A stretch of 64,000 nucleotides of DNA, taken from CAVYWD01 sp963772225. GTDB taxonomy: Bacteria; Myxococcota; Myxococcia; Myxococcales; UBA5297. The DNA lies in contig CAVYWD010000009.1 of assembly GCA_963772225.1 (NCBI GenBank), forward strand, positions 62,001 through 126,000, given 5' to 3'. Made by a program: the position numbers and the translations under genes. Position 1 is the first letter of the stretch. Each line of letters opens with the position of its first letter. Below, in pieces: positions 35,150 to 43,541 of the stretch. Below the pieces are notes generated by a model. That model ran no database searches, was not told the origin of the DNA, and worked only from the letters and a program-made list of their open reading frames with translations.

Positions 35150-35196
35150 CCCTTCGCCCCCTCCCCGCAAGCGGGGAGGGGGTTGGGGGGGTGAGG
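35150..35196. repeat. REP-like CCCCCTCCCCGCAAGCGGGGAGGGGG element
   Basis: The palindrome ccccctccccgcaagcgggg with its outer arms, followed by ttgggggggtgagg. It lies between the kinase and redoxin genes, the third copy in the window. Confidence 0.7.
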
Positions 35197-35269
35197 CGCG
35201 CCCGCTTCGACCGGCGCCCGAGGCTAATCTTTGCAGCAGGCTCTTCGCGGGCCCTTGGGGGAACCTTCG

Positions 35270-35798
35270 ATGGAATGGCGACGGCGCCGTGGAGCGATCC
35301 TTGGAGCAGCGCTTTGCGCGTTCGGCGCGCTTTCCCAGCCCGCGGGAGCGGCGCCCAATGTCGGCGAAAGCCTGCCCGATCTCGGAGGCCTCCGACGTGA
35401 CCGGCCATCCCCAGCGGCTGCGCTCGCTCTTGGGCCCGGACCGAACCCTGCTCGTCGCCATCACCGATCGCGCGCAGGGCGACGCGATGCGCGCCTGGTT
35501 CGATGCCGCCTCGCTCCGGGCGCCCCGCGACACCCCGCGCGTGTCGGTCATCTCGCTTGGCCTGCCCTTCTTCGTGAGCGAGGGCAAGGCGCAGGGCGAG
35601 GCCCGCGCCGAGGTCCCCCGGGCGTACTGGCACGCGTCGCTCATCGACGCCCACCATCAAATGGCGAAGCGCCTCGGCTTCTCGGGCCCCGGACCCTACG
35701 CGCTCGCGGTGTCGGGCGATGGGCGGGTCCTCGCTGCCGCGATTGGCCCCGCCGATTCGCCCGGCGCGAAGGCGGTCTGGCAGGCGCTCGCGCAGTGA
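35270..35798 (+). CDS. Exported thioredoxin-like (redoxin) protein without CxxC, with an apparent frameshift
   Basis: Signal peptide WRRRRGAILGAALCAFGALS, cleaved near AGAA. The frame breaks at 35384-35385. Deleting one G gives GESLPDLEASDVTGHPQRLR and an unbroken domain of about 175 residues: LLGPDRTLLVAITDRAQGD, DAASLRAPRDTPRVSVISLG and LAVSGDGRVLAAAIGPAD. PDLEASDVTGHPQRL is the usual start of a TlpA/redoxin fold. No CxxC or peroxidatic Cys is seen, so a redox role is doubtful. It is convergent with the methyltransferase, three bases apart. Confidence 0.75.
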
Positions 35799-35801
35799 TG
35801 C

Positions 35802-36523
35802 CTACTTCGCGAACTCGAGCAGGACCTGGTACGGGAGCAGGTCCTCGCGCTCGCCCGTCTGCCTGAACCCCGCGAGCGCGGCGAGCTCGACGATCCGCGC
35901 TTTGGGGATTTCATGGACGCCGGAGGTCCCTGAGGCAAGTCGCCCTCCTTGAACTCGACGATGGCGAGCCGGGCGCCCGCGGTCATCTCGCCGTGAAGCT
36001 TGCCCAACCAGCTCGCCGGGTCGCTCACGTGGTGGAGCACGTCGCAGATGAACACCAGGCTCGCCTCGGCCGGCACCTTCGGGTCGTCGGGAGCGGCGAC
36101 GCGAACCTCTAGGTTCTCGACGCCAACGCTCATGGCCTTGTGGTGAATGTGCCGCAGCATCTCGGGCTCGAGGTCGATGGCCACGACGCGCCCCTGCGGA
36201 AGCTTGGCGGCAAAGCGGAAGGAGAAATAGCCCGAGCCGGCGCCGACGTCCGCCACGGTCTCGCCGGGGCGCAAGCCAAGCGCCTCGACCAGCTCATCGG
36301 GCTTCTGCCACTGCGCGCGGTCGGGCCGCTCGAGGAACGCGACGTATTTCTCGACTTCATCGAACGGCCTCATCCGGTCGACGGCGACGCCTTGCTGGTG
36401 CAGGGGACAGTCGATGGGAGGCCGAGACGACTCGCGCGGCGCCGGCGCCGCGGACGCCGCCTGTGGCGACCGACAGGACGAGAGCGCGGCGAGCAGCGAA
36501 GCGGCGACGGCCTGACGTTTCAT
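35802..36523 (-). CDS. Exported SAM-dependent methyltransferase, with an apparent frameshift
   Basis: The signal peptide MKRQAVAASLLAALSSC, with lipobox-like LSSC, is unusual for a methyltransferase because SAM is cytosolic. Class I motifs: VADVGAGSGYFSFRFA (motif I), VVAIDLEPEMLRHI, FICDVLHHVSDPASW and LAIVEFKEGDLPQGPPASMK. The frame breaks right after, in an A run near 35917. Adding one A gives KIPKARIVELAALAGFRQTG and then LLPYQVLLEFAK, ending at TAG (35802). The repaired length is ~240 residues. AGGAG precedes the ATG. Exported UbiE-like methyltransferases of this type occur in several phyla, with unknown substrates. Confidence 0.8.
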
Positions 36524-36657
36524 GGCACTTCTCCTGGCAGAGTCGGCTGAGCTTATCCGCCCGCCGCGGCGCTGAGCCAGCGAGCTCGTCCGAGCGCGCT
36601 CCCGCACATCGTCCGCCGCGGCGCCCGGCCGGCAGCGCGTGGACCTTGAGTCCTAAA

Positions 36658-36672
36658 TAGGAAACGTTCCTA
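36658..36672. promoter_or_regulatory. Palindromic operator candidate upstream of ahpC
   Basis: TAGGAA-acg-TTCCTA, a perfect 6-3-6 inverted repeat, about 100 bases upstream of ahpC in an AT-rich island. A TTGAGT about 12 bases upstream could be a -35. A Fur-family repressor (37406) lies downstream of ahpC and may bind here, but the site is shorter than a classic Fur/PerR box. Confidence 0.4.
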
Positions 36673-36774
36673 TCGCAGCGGCATCTGTAGCAGCAGCGAC
36701 GGAACCAACGCTGGCGGAAGAGCCGAGGGGCCACTTCCTCCCAAACCTCAGAAGAGAAATAAAGGAGCACGCGC

Positions 36775-37341
36775 ATGAAGCCGCTCATCAATTCCACCGT
36801 TCCCGAGTTCAAGGCCCAGGCGTACCACAATGGCCAATTCAAAGCAGTCACCCACGACGACCTGAAGGGCAAGTGGTCGGTGTTTTTCTTCTACCCCGCC
36901 GACTTCACGTTCGTCTGCCCTACCGAGCTCGGGGATCTGGCGGACAAATACGGCCAGCTCAAGGAGATGGGCGTCGAGGTTTACTCCGTCAGCACCGACA
37001 CGCACTTCGTGCACAAGGCCTGGTACGACGCCTCACCCACCATCAAGAAGATCAAGTTCCCGATGCTCGCCGATCCGACCGGCGCGCTCAGCCGGGCCTT
37101 CGGCGTCTACATCGAGGAGGACGGCCTCGCCTACCGCGGCACTTTCGTGGCCGACCCCGAGGGCAAGATCAAGCTCGCGGAGGTCCACGACAACAGCATC
37201 GGCCGAAACGCCGAGGAGCTGGTGCGGAAGATCCAGGCGGCGCAATTCGTCGCCACGCACAAGGGCGAGGTCTGCCCCGCGAAGTGGACCCCGGGCGCCG
37301 CCACCCTGAAGCCCGGGCTCGACCTCGTCGGCAAGATCTAG
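36775..37341 (+). CDS. ahpC: Alkyl hydroperoxide reductase subunit C (2-Cys peroxiredoxin)
   Basis: 188 residues, the AhpC length. The peroxidatic cysteine is in YPADFTFVCPTELGDLADKY (FVCPTE). The resolving cysteine is in THKGEVCPAKW. INSTVPEFKAQAYHNGQF at the start and SRAFGVYIEEDGLAYRGTF are typical. It reduces hydrogen peroxide and organic hydroperoxides in the cytosol. No ahpF follows, so the electron donor is probably thioredoxin or another reductase. AAAGGAG lies upstream. A Fur-family regulator is downstream. Confidence 0.96.
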   Translation: MKPLINSTVPEFKAQAYHNGQFKAVTHDDLKGKWSVFFFYPADFTFVCPTELGDLADKYGQLKEMGVEVYSVSTDTHFVHKAWYDASPTIKKIKFPMLADPTGALSRAFGVYIEEDGLAYRGTFVADPEGKIKLAEVHDNSIGRNAEELVRKIQAAQFVATHKGEVCPAKWTPGAATLKPGLDLVGKI

Positions 37342-37359
37342 CGAACTCGAATCCTGAAG

Positions 37360-37382
37360 CCCCGGGGCGCGGCGCCCCGGGG
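37360..37382 (+). terminator. Strong GC hairpin between ahpC and the Fur-family gene
   Basis: CCCCGGGGC / GCCCCGGGG, nine perfect pairs with a five-base loop, followed by tgttt. It starts 18 bases after the ahpC stop. The short T run makes it a weak terminator that could lower expression of the downstream repressor relative to ahpC. Confidence 0.6.
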
Positions 37383-37405
37383 TGTTTCACCGGTCGGAGC
37401 TGGCC

Positions 37406-37876
37406 ATGACCCGCGAAGAGCTCGATCGCCGCGTGGAGCAGCTCAAGGACGCCAGCCGCAAGGCCGGCATCAAGCTCACCCACCAGCGCCTGGAGATCTT
37501 TCGCGAGGTCGCGTCGAGCAGCGACCACCCCGACGCGGAGACCGTCTTCAACGGCGTGTTGAAGCGCCTGCCCACCGTCTCCCTGGACACGGTCTACCGC
37601 ACGCTCTGGACGCTCACCGATCTCGGGCTCCTCGGCACGCTGGGCCCGCGCCGCGAGAAGGCCCGATTCGACGCGAACCCCAGCCCGCACCACCACTTCG
37701 TCTGCCTGCGGTGCGGGTGCATCCGAGACTTCGAGAGCGCCCAGCTCGACGCCCTCACGGTTCCTGCCGAGGCGCTGTCCCTCGGGAGCGTGGTCGCGAC
37801 CCATGTCGAGCTGCGCGGCTATTGCCCGGCGTGCACGGCTCGGCTCCCGAGCGGCACCGCCCAAGGCGCCGCCTAG
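37406..37876 (+). CDS. perR: Fur-family transcriptional regulator, PerR-like
   Basis: 156 residues. The winged helix has KLTHQRLEIFREVASSSDHP and VSLDTVYRTLWTLTDLGLLG. The regulatory metal site matches PerR: His in DHPDAETVF, the RFD aspartate, then PHHHFVCLRCG. Asp rather than Glu in RFDAN is the feature that separates peroxide-sensing PerR from Fur. Structural zinc cysteines: CLRCG and CPAC. Placement after ahpC supports peroxide control of ahpC. GGAG precedes the ATG at 37406. The gene end overlaps the cellulase end by 122 bases in antisense. Confidence 0.85.
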   Translation: MTREELDRRVEQLKDASRKAGIKLTHQRLEIFREVASSSDHPDAETVFNGVLKRLPTVSLDTVYRTLWTLTDLGLLGTLGPRREKARFDANPSPHHHFVCLRCGCIRDFESAQLDALTVPAEALSLGSVVATHVELRGYCPACTARLPSGTAQGAA

Positions 37877-40800
37877 CGGGCCGGCCAAGCGCGAAGAGTC
37901 CAAGCAGAGCGCCGAGCGGCAGCCCGCCCGTACCGGCCGCCGCGCAACCGAGCCCCGCCCCCGAGGCGGGCACGCCACCCGGGCTAGGGCTCGCGATCGT
38001 GAGCGAGAACGCGGTGACGGCGCTGAGGCTCCCGCTCGTTCCTCGAACGGTCACCTGAGTCGCCCCAGCGGCGGCGTCGGCCGAGACCGCGAGCGTCAGG
38101 GTGCTCGCGGCGCTGGTCGACGCGGGGCTGAAGGAGGCGGTCACTCCGGTCGGCAATCCCTCGGCCGTCAAAGCGACCTCGCCCGCGAATCCGCCCAGAG
38201 GCGACACCGAGACGGCGACGGTCCCGCTCCCGCCCGAGGCCACGCTGAGGCTCGCCGGCGAGGCCGACAGCGCAACGTCCCGCGCACCCGAGGCGAGCAC
38301 GGTCAGCGTCACCGACGCCGTGTGCGCCAGGCCGCCTCCCTGAGCGCTGAGAGTCACGGAATAGACGCCCGCTGGCGCGGTGGGCGACGCGGCGAAAGAG
38401 GCCATGCTCGCGCTCGAGGTCGAGCCCGGATTGAACGAGACGCTGACCCCGGCTGGGAGACCGCTCGCGCTCAGGCTGACGGCGCTCGCGAATCCGTTCG
38501 CAGCCGCGACCGACAGAGTGGCCGTCTCGCTGCTCCCGGGGCTCAGCGTGAGGCTCGCGGGCGAGGCGGACAGCGCGAAGTCCGGCGAGCCCGACGCCGC
38601 CACGGTCAAGGCCACGGCCGCGGTGCGCGTCAGCCCCGCGGCTTGGCCGGTGACGGTCACCGTGAACGTGCCCGCGACCGCGCCGGCCGAGGCGGCGAAC
38701 GTCAGCGCGCTCGCGCCGCTGGTCGACGCAGGGTTGAAGGAAGCCGTCACGCCCGAGGGAAGCCCCGAGGCGCTCAGGCTGACGGCGCTCGCGAATCCGT
38801 TCGAGGCCGCGACCGACAGAGCGGCCGTCCCGCTGCTCCCGGGGCTCAGCGTGAGGCTCGCGGGCGAGGCGGACAGCGCGAAGTCCGGCGAGCCCGACGC
38901 CGCCACGGTCAAGGCCACGGCCGCCGTGCGCGTCAGCCCTGCGGCTTGGCCGGTGACGGTCACCGTGAACGTGCCCGCGACCGCGCCGGCCGAGGCGGCG
39001 AACGTCAGCGCGCTCGTGCCGCTGGTCGACGCAGGGCTGAAGGAAGCCGTCACGCCCGAGGGAAGCCCCGAGACGCTCAGGCTGACGGCGCTCGCGAATC
39101 CGTTCGAGGCCGCGACCGACAGAGCGGCCGTCCCGCTGCTCCCGGGGCTCAGCGTGAGGCTCGCGGGCGAGGCGGACAGCGCGAAGTCCGGCGAGCCCGA
39201 CGCCGCCACGGTCAAGGCCACGGCCGCCGTGCGCGTCAGCCCTGCGGCTTGGCCGGTGACGGTCACCGAGAACGTGCCCGCGACCGCGGTGGCCGAGGCG
39301 GCGAACGTCAGCGCGCTCGTGCCGCTGGTCGACGCAGGGCTGAAGGAAGCCGTCACGCCCGAGGGAAGCCCCGAGGCGCTCAGGCTGACGGCGCTCGCGA
39401 ATCCGTTCGAGGCCGCGACCGACAGAGCGGCCGTCCCGCTGCTCCCGGGGCTCAGCGTGAGGCTCGCGGGCGAGGCGGACAGCGCGAAGTCCGCGGTCGC
39501 GAGGGTCGTCACGTCGACGGCGGCCGAGCTCGCCGAGGTGTTCCCGGCGACGTCCTTCGCGACCACCCAGAAGGCGTACGCGGTGGACGGGGTGAGCCCG
39601 CTGACGGCGGCGGAGTGGGTCGAGCCGTCGGTGGTGACCACGGCGCTCGTCGTCGAGCCGACCTTGGAATAGACCGTGTACCCGGTGACGCCGACGTTGT
39701 CCGAGGACGCCGACCATGACAGCTGGACGCCGGTCGAGGTCGCGTCGGAGGCCTTGAGGTCAGCGGGGGCCGTCGGCGCCTGCGCGTCGCTCGACCCGCC
39801 GCCCAGCGCGAACTTGATGGGGCCGAGCAGCGCGTCCTTCGCGGTGATCACCGTCGTCCAATCGTCGTTGAGGAGGCCGCCCGTGTCGCCCGAGTCCGGG
39901 TTCCAGCACCAGAAAGTCCAGCTGATGCTGTTCGCGCCCGCCCCGAGATAGCTCACCATCGCCGCGATCCACTGCTTGTCCTGGCCGTCGAGGAGCTTGG
40001 TCCCGAACTCGCCCAAAAGCACCGGGGCAATGTCGTTCTTGAAGAGGTAACCCCAGTGCTTGTCCCAGACGCCCGGGAGATTGCTTGGGAAGCTCGCGTC
40101 GCTGAACCACGGCTGCGCCGAGACGGAGTTCGGGTAGTCGTGGGCGGAGTAGACGAGGCGATTGGCCACGTTGAGCTGCACGGGGTATTGCTGGGCGCCG
40201 ATCAAGTTGCCACCCCACCAATAATTATCGCCGTTGTAGGCGTCGACGCCCTCCACGATGATGAGCCAACTCGAATTGATGGCCAAGATGGCGTTGCCCG
40301 CCTTTTGAGCGGCGAGCCGCCAGTCGGTGGACGAATTACCGCAACCCCAGCAGGACGGGCTGTGCGGCTCGTTGTGGAGGTCGGCGCCGACGACGGTGGT
40401 GTTCCCCAGGTAGCGCGTGGCGAGCATCTGCCAATCGGAGATCCACCGGGCCTCGGAGTACTGCGACGTGTACCAGAGCGCCGACTGCCCGGCCGAGTCC
40501 GGGCGGTGGCGGTCCAGGAAAACCTTCAGGCCGAGCTGCCCTGCATAGGCGATGACCTTGTCCATGATTTGAATGGGCGTGAGCCCCTGCAGGTCCGCAT
40601 TCATTCCATTGGAGAAGCTGATGCTCGTCGAGGCTATCCCCGAATCGAACATCTGGCTGCAATAGGGCAGGCGCAGGGTGTTGTAGCCCAGGCCTTTGAT
40701 CTGATCGAGCATCTGCTTGTAATCGCGCGCCCAGAGGCCGTGGGGCGCGTAGACGTTCGTCTCGAAGCCGAACCAATTGACGCCGGCGATGCGCACGGGG

Positions 40801-40922
40801 TTGTTGGCCGCGTCGAGGATCCGGCTGCCGCTGGTGTGCCAGTACCCGTCTCCTGCCGCGGGCCAAGCGGCCATGGGCGCCAACAGCATCGCGAGGCACG
40901 CGGCGATGATGGCTCCGCGCAC
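37755..40922 (-). CDS. Secreted GH5 cellulase with FN3 and repeated Ig-like modules
   Basis: 1,055 residues. The signal peptide MRGAIIAACLAMLLAPMAAW follows from a GTG at 40920-40922. The frame continues upstream to a TTG at 41006, which would add 28 non-signal residues. The GH5 domain (residues ~25-370) has the acid/base Glu in VVGADLHNEPHSP and the nucleophile Glu in APVLLGEFGTK. An FN3 domain (APTAPADLKASDATSTGVQL) and five ~100-residue modules starting DFALSASPASLTLSPGSSGT follow. The end (GTGGLPLGALLGLFALGRPA then RRR) looks like a MYXO-CTERM-type surface tail, but about 30 more residues overlap perR in antisense. A natural stop a few codons earlier in another frame suggests a possible indel there. 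It probably breaks down beta-1,4-glucans outside the cell. Confidence 0.9.
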   Translation of the reverse strand: MRGAIIAACLAMLLAPMAAWPAAGDGYWHTSGSRILDAANNPVRIAGVNWFGFETNVYAPHGLWARDYKQMLDQIKGLGYNTLRLPYCSQMFDSGIASTSISFSNGMNADLQGLTPIQIMDKVIAYAGQLGLKVFLDRHRPDSAGQSALWYTSQYSEARWISDWQMLATRYLGNTTVVGADLHNEPHSPSCWGCGNSSTDWRLAAQKAGNAILAINSSWLIIVEGVDAYNGDNYWWGGNLIGAQQYPVQLNVANRLVYSAHDYPNSVSAQPWFSDASFPSNLPGVWDKHWGYLFKNDIAPVLLGEFGTKLLDGQDKQWIAAMVSYLGAGANSISWTFWCWNPDSGDTGGLLNDDWTTVITAKDALLGPIKFALGGGSSDAQAPTAPADLKASDATSTGVQLSWSASSDNVGVTGYTVYSKVGSTTSAVVTTDGSTHSAAVSGLTPSTAYAFWVVAKDVAGNTSASSAAVDVTTLATADFALSASPASLTLSPGSSGTAALSVAASNGFASAVSLSASGLPSGVTASFSPASTSGTSALTFAASATAVAGTFSVTVTGQAAGLTRTAAVALTVAASGSPDFALSASPASLTLSPGSSGTAALSVAASNGFASAVSLSVSGLPSGVTASFSPASTSGTSALTFAASAGAVAGTFTVTVTGQAAGLTRTAAVALTVAASGSPDFALSASPASLTLSPGSSGTAALSVAASNGFASAVSLSASGLPSGVTASFNPASTSGASALTFAASAGAVAGTFTVTVTGQAAGLTRTAAVALTVAASGSPDFALSASPASLTLSPGSSETATLSVAAANGFASAVSLSASGLPAGVSVSFNPGSTSSASMASFAASPTAPAGVYSVTLSAQGGGLAHTASVTLTVLASGARDVALSASPASLSVASGGSGTVAVSVSPLGGFAGEVALTAEGLPTGVTASFSPASTSAASTLTLAVSADAAAGATQVTVRGTSGSLSAVTAFSLTIASPSPGGVPASGAGLGCAAAGTGGLPLGALLGLFALGRPARRRLGRCRSGAEPCTPGNSRAARHGSRPRSRGTAPRQEP
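38284..39492. repeat. Tandem 303-bp repeats inside the cellulase gene
   Basis: Three almost identical 303-bp units (39190-39492, 38887-39189, 38584-38886), each a 101-residue Ig-like module, followed by a more divergent unit at about 38284-38583 and a further, diverged module down to about 38000. The near identity in DNA, not only protein, points to recent duplication or gene conversion. Assembly of such repeats can lose or gain copies. Confidence 0.9.
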
Positions 40923-41316
40923 GCGAGAGTCCCGGGAATTCCTCAAGTCTGAACCCGTCCTTTTCCGAGGCGTGGAGAATGGCGCCCCCGGGCTCTCTTC
41001 TGCCAAGAGGACGACGATCGATCCAGAATCTGCGTGAGGGAGCGTTGCCGTTCGAAATTCGGGTCAGTGCGACAGCCGAGCCAGCGGGCGGGCGGGCGGG
41101 CGCATGGCCGCGAGCGACCTTCGACCGGCTTCATGGTAAAGAGCGGCGGCCGAGCGGGCGCTCGTTCGGCTTCCGTTCATGGTGCGCTGCCCTCAAGGCT
41201 GCCGGCGGCTGGCGGTCAGGCGCTGAGGTCGCCGAGCGCGGCGGAGGCAGGAGGACGGGCCTGGCTCGTGGCATCCGAGCCGGCGCTGGAGGTGACCCGG
41301 ATTCGGAGCTGTCAGC
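40923..41316. other. Noncoding gap between the cellulase and the anti-sigma gene
   Basis: It holds a short G/C tandem run (gcgggcgggcgggcgc near 41088-41104) and no convincing open frame in either strand. It should contain the cellulase promoter, but no clear -35/-10 pair is visible. Confidence 0.5.
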
Positions 41317-41583
41317 TCACTCGGTCCCTTCGATGATCCTTCGAAGCCGCTCGCGAAAACCCTCGGGGAGCGTCGCCCAGCGCGCCCGGTTCCTGCGAAG
41401 CACGCTCAGGAGCGCCTTGAAGTCGCTGCCGAACCGGGAGCAGGCTTCACACCCTCGGAGGTGCTCCTCGACCTTTTCGCGCACCGGGCTGTCGAGCTCG
41501 CCGTCCACGAACTCCGAGAGGAGCTCCAGCACTTCCGCGCAGGAGATTCCTCCAACCGAAGTTCCCCCGAAGCTCGGGCTCAT
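41317..41583 (-). CDS. Zinc-finger anti-sigma factor
   Basis: 88 residues with the ZAS motif: CAEVLELLSEFVDGELDSPV, then EHLRGCEACSRFGSD, giving His-x3-Cys-x2-Cys plus the upstream Cys. Such proteins bind and inhibit an ECF sigma factor and release it when the zinc site is oxidised or when a membrane partner signals. No transmembrane helix is seen, so it is a soluble, possibly redox-responsive anti-sigma. The ATG overlaps the TGA of the sigma gene by four bases. Confidence 0.88.
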   Translation of the reverse strand: MSPSFGGTSVGGISCAEVLELLSEFVDGELDSPVREKVEEHLRGCEACSRFGSDFKALLSVLRRNRARWATLPEGFRERLRRIIEGTE

Positions 41584-42158
41584 GGCGTCTCCTTGGCGGC
41601 GCCGCGAACGAGCGCCTCCGACCTCTCCTTCAGCTCGAGGCGCGCGCGGTGCAGCCGGCTCTTCATCGCCGGCAGGCTCAGCCCCAGCGCCGCGGCGGTC
41701 TCAGGGCCCGACAACCCCTCGACGTCGCGGAGCAGCAGGACCTCGCGCGAGTCGGGGGTGAGCATCAAGAGGGCCCGCTCCACCACCGCTGCCTCTTCTC
41801 CCGAGACCGCGAGCTCGTCCGCGGCCACCAAATCCGCTGCGACGTCGGCGGCCTCCTCGACCGAGGCATGGCGCTGGGGCTCCCCCGCGCGCTTGCGCCG
41901 CCGTCGATGACACGCGTGGAGCACGACCTGAAAGAGCCAGCTCCGGGCCGAGGCCTCGCCCCGAAACGTCCCCGCGCCGCGCCAGGCCGCAAGGAGCGCG
42001 TCCTGAAGCGCATCTTCCGCGTCCCGGCCGGAGCCACAGGCGCGCACGGCGAAATTGAACAGGGCCTCGAGGTGGCGCTCGAGGAGCTCCTCGAAGGCGA
42101 CGCGGTCGCCGCGGGCGCCTCTCTGGACGAGGACCTCGTCGGTCGGCGCTGCGCACAT
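41580..42158 (-). CDS. ECF-type RNA polymerase sigma factor
   Basis: 192 residues. Sigma region 2 is VAFEELLERHLEALFNFAVR through DAEDALQDALLAAWRGAGTF. Region 4 is TPDSREVLLLRDVEGLSGPE and TAAALGLSLPAMKSRLHRAR. There is no region 1 or 3, as in ECF sigmas. The start is ATG at 42156-42158. A TTG two codons upstream is possible. It overlaps the anti-sigma gene by four bases, so the two are translationally coupled. The regulon is unknown. An ECF-like promoter lies upstream. Confidence 0.93.
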   Translation of the reverse strand: MCAAPTDEVLVQRGARGDRVAFEELLERHLEALFNFAVRACGSGRDAEDALQDALLAAWRGAGTFRGEASARSWLFQVVLHACHRRRRKRAGEPQRHASVEEAADVAADLVAADELAVSGEEAAVVERALLMLTPDSREVLLLRDVEGLSGPETAAALGLSLPAMKSRLHRARLELKERSEALVRGAAKETP

Positions 42159-42225
42159 CCCCAAGAATCTCCGGGCCGCTCGTCGCCGCGATGGCGGCGC
42201 CGCGGTATTCGAGCCTGCATACGTA

Positions 42226-42253
42226 CCGAGAGGTTCGAAAACCCGCCAATTCC
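42226..42253 (-). promoter_or_regulatory. ECF-type promoter candidate upstream of the sigma gene
   Basis: On the minus strand GGAATT (42253-42248), 16 bases, then TCTCGG (42231-42226), about 65 bases upstream of the sigma ATG. This resembles sigma-E-class promoters (GAACTT-N16-TCTGA) and would allow autoregulation. Confidence 0.35.
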
Positions 42254-42317
42254 GAAAACGGGCTCGGCCCGAGGCCTGAGGGGCGTCGGACCGAGCTCTG
42301 GTTGATGCGCTCAGACG

Positions 42318-42506
42318 CTACCTTTGGGTCGCCCCGCGCGTGTTGAACCCGAAGACGCGGTAGAGGGGGCAGAAGCCGATGGCGCCGGTGGCCAAGGGCA
42401 CGAGTCCAACAAGCCCCACCATCGAGTGCGGGCCCGCGACGGTCAGGGACAGTAAGCCGAGGCCCAGAATCACGCGAATGGCTCGGTCGAGAGTTCCTTC
42501 ATTCAT
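42318..42506 (-). CDS. DUF2892 (YgaP-type) membrane protein
   Basis: 62 residues. MNEGTLDRAIRVILGLGLLS is followed by two hydrophobic helices and TGAIGFCPLYRVFGFNTRG, the standard DUF2892 pattern with its single Cys in a CPLY motif. The same domain forms the membrane anchor of rhodanese YgaP and occurs in BigR-type sulfide-response operons. GGAGG precedes the ATG at 42504-42506. It is last in the run of sulfur/redox genes from 52458 downward. Confidence 0.85.
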   Translation of the reverse strand: MNEGTLDRAIRVILGLGLLSLTVAGPHSMVGLVGLVPLATGAIGFCPLYRVFGFNTRGATQR

Positions 42507-42594
42507 GACTGAATACCTCCATCCTTTCCTGAGATGAGTCCCGAGCCCGGGCAAAGGATTCGTTGGAGCCCACCCGCGCTCGGGCGCCGCCACC

Positions 42595-43524
42595 TCACCG
42601 GTGGTCGCGAACGTACTTCTGTGCCGAGAGAGCCGCGATGGTTCCGTCCGCGACGGCCGTCGTGATCTGCCGAAACTTCTTCGAACGGAGGTCCCCTGCC
42701 ACGAAGACGCCCGGGACCGAGGTCGCCATTCCCTCGTCGGTCTCGACGTACCCCCACGAGTTCAGGGGAAGGATTCCGTTGAGGAACTCCGACTGCGGGA
42801 CCATGCCGATGAAGACGAAGACGCCCTCGGTCGACAGCTCCCGGACCTCGCGCGTCTTCACGTTCTCGATGCGCATCCGGTCGAGCGACTTTTCGCCGAA
42901 GAAGCCGCGGGGCTCCGAGTCCCATATCACTTTGATTTTGGGGTTCGACAGCGCCTCCTGATTCGTGGCGGCCTCGGCCTGGAAGTGATCGAACTGGTGG
43001 ACGATGGTGACGCTCTTCGCGAACTGCGTCAGGAAGAGCGACTCCTCCACCGCCGAGTTCCCTCCCCCGACGACGTGGATGTCCTTGCCCTCGAAATACG
43101 CCCCGTCGCAGGTGGCGCAGTAGGAGATACCCCGGCCCTTGAACTTGCTCTCGCCCTCGACGCCCAGCGAGCGCGGCTTGGCCCCGGTGGCGACGATGAC
43201 GGCCGGCGCGGTGACCTCGTCCTCCTCGTCCAGCACGAAGCGCTTCTTCTCCGCCTTCAGGTCGAGCTCGGTAATCTCCACGGCCCGGGCGATGGTCGCG
43301 CCGAAGCGCTCGGCCTGCTGCGCGAAAAGCCCGGCGAGCTCGGTGCCCTTCACGTCCTCCGGGAAGCCGGGATAGTTGGAGACCTTGTGTGTGGTCTTGA
43401 CCTGGCCGCCCGGCACGCTCGAGTCGAGCACCAGGGTCTTCAGCCGCGCGCGCGCGGCGTAGATGGCGGCAGTCAGCCCCGCCGGCCCCGCTCCCATCAC
43501 GATCACGTCGTAGTGCTTGGACAT
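42595..43524 (-). CDS. trxB: Thioredoxin reductase (NADPH)
   Basis: 309 residues. The FAD motif is MGAGPAGLTAAIYAARARLK. The redox-active pair is in YCATCDGAYF (CxxCD). The NADPH motif is VVGGGNSAVEESLFLTQFAK, and the second FAD motif is SVPGVFVAGDLRSKKFRQI. It recycles thioredoxin in the cytosol. AGGAG six bases upstream sets the ATG. The thioredoxin gene ends 17 bases upstream, and this pair is a likely electron source for the ArsM-like methyltransferase. Confidence 0.93.
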   Translation of the reverse strand: MSKHYDVIVMGAGPAGLTAAIYAARARLKTLVLDSSVPGGQVKTTHKVSNYPGFPEDVKGTELAGLFAQQAERFGATIARAVEITELDLKAEKKRFVLDEEDEVTAPAVIVATGAKPRSLGVEGESKFKGRGISYCATCDGAYFEGKDIHVVGGGNSAVEESLFLTQFAKSVTIVHQFDHFQAEAATNQEALSNPKIKVIWDSEPRGFFGEKSLDRMRIENVKTREVRELSTEGVFVFIGMVPQSEFLNGILPLNSWGYVETDEGMATSVPGVFVAGDLRSKKFRQITTAVADGTIAALSAQKYVRDHR

Positions 43525-43541
43525 GGCGTTCTCCTGAATGC

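Noticed and set aside
38000..39492. Regular repeats that could suggest a CRISPR array
   Set aside because: The units are 303 bp, contiguous, in frame and code for Ig-like modules of the cellulase.
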